Below, piece after piece: positions 32,999 to 33,264 of a stretch of DNA of 33,264 nucleotides; position 1 is the first letter of the stretch, and every line of letters starts with the position of its first letter. This stretch comes from Acetobacteraceae bacterium (lineage in GTDB: Bacteria; Pseudomonadota; Alphaproteobacteria; Acetobacterales; Acetobacteraceae): contig JASHOF010000111.1 in the NCBI GenBank assembly GCA_030041255.1, positions 1 through 33,264 on the forward strand. The letters are read 5' to 3'. Under the pieces are notes generated by a model that was not told where the DNA came from, did no database searches, and saw nothing but the letters and a program-made list of their open reading frames with translations. Both the position numbers and the translations under genes were made by a program.

Positions 32999-33264
32999 AT
33001 GGCGATCCGCGGATGCAAGACGAGAGCAACCGAGCGGTTCCTGGCGGGGGAGCGCGTCAAAGAGTTTCAGGCCTTCGCGACCGCCGCTGCCAAGGCCCTA
33101 ACGAGGTTGCAGGCGGCAGTCCGGCTAGGCGACCTCCGGAATCCGCCGTCGAACCGCTTCGAGGCTCTCAGCGGCAAGCGCAAGGGCCAATACAGCATCC
33201 GCATCAATGATCGCTGGCGAGTCTGCTTCGTTTGGGTACCAATGGGCGAGATTCCCGAAGGGAC
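32999..33264 (+). CDS. higB: HigB-type toxin (RelE/ParE superfamily), 3' truncated by window end
   Basis: ATG 32999 opens a frame that runs off the window after 88 codons. The sequence GDLRNPP-SNRFEALSGKRKG followed by QYSIRINDRWRVCFVW is a near-textbook match to the HigB/'plasmid maintenance killer' family, which cuts mRNA at the ribosome. The N-terminal part (TERFLAGERVKEF...AAAKALTRLQAA) also fits. A HigA-type antitoxin (helix-turn-helix, XRE-like) should follow beyond 33264, since HigB precedes its antitoxin. A promoter with an inverted repeat lies 25-55 bp upstream. Its position just after a tRNA suggests the left end of acquired DNA. Confidence 0.85.
   Translation, partial: MAIRGCKTRATERFLAGERVKEFQAFATAAAKALTRLQAAVRLGDLRNPPSNRFEALSGKRKGQYSIRINDRWRVCFVWVPMGEIPEG

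Overview
The window reads as chromosomal DNA of a high-GC alphaproteobacterium, most likely Rhodospirillales/Acetobacteraceae-like. The clue is the block hom - glpX - recJ - tRNA-Glu at 28.6-32.8 kb, an arrangement I associate with alphaproteobacteria, together with a class I PHA synthase. The taxonomic call is inference; no rRNA is present.

Layout. (1) 1-1066: the 3' end of a glycine-rich repeat protein and a small secreted Gly/Ser-rich protein, convergent around a double hairpin. (2) 1067-2237: a long gene-poor stretch with paired CGTTAACG palindromes. (3) 2238-4205: a CLC-type chloride channel/antiporter with a CBS tail, convergent with a PPP-family phosphatase (4384-5100, minus). (4) 5172-9969, plus: a tightly packed cassette of two paralogous proteins with degenerate EAL domains, an ABC ATPase, an ABC-2 permease and a histidine phosphatase; three of the four junctions are ATGA overlaps. 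(5) 9902-11055, minus: RidA translationally joined to a Dph6-type PP-loop ATPase. (6) 11188-11449: a 131-bp tandemly duplicated, strongly hairpin-forming repeat in front of a ChrR-like cupin gene. (7) 12136-20337, minus: a molybdenum hydroxylase operon of SDR, two large subunits, FAD subunit and 2Fe-2S subunit, followed by a periplasmic binding protein. (8) 20447-22140, minus: a YadG/YadH-type ABC exporter. (9) 22709-25344, minus: two adjacent acyl-CoA dehydrogenases and a NIPSNAP protein. (10) 25671-27470, minus: phaC. (11) 27574-32831, plus: an OmpA-like lipoprotein, hom, glpX, recJ and tRNA-Glu(TTC). (12) 32944-33264: a HigB-type toxin gene, cut by the window end, with a recognisable AT-rich promoter/operator.

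The housekeeping end (hom, glpX, recJ, tRNA) is ordinary. The best candidates for undescribed biology are the EAL-like/ABC/phosphatase cassette, the hydroxylase operon with twin large subunits, the RidA-Dph6-like pair and the structured tandem repeat. All functional statements rest on motifs read by eye; no database search was possible.
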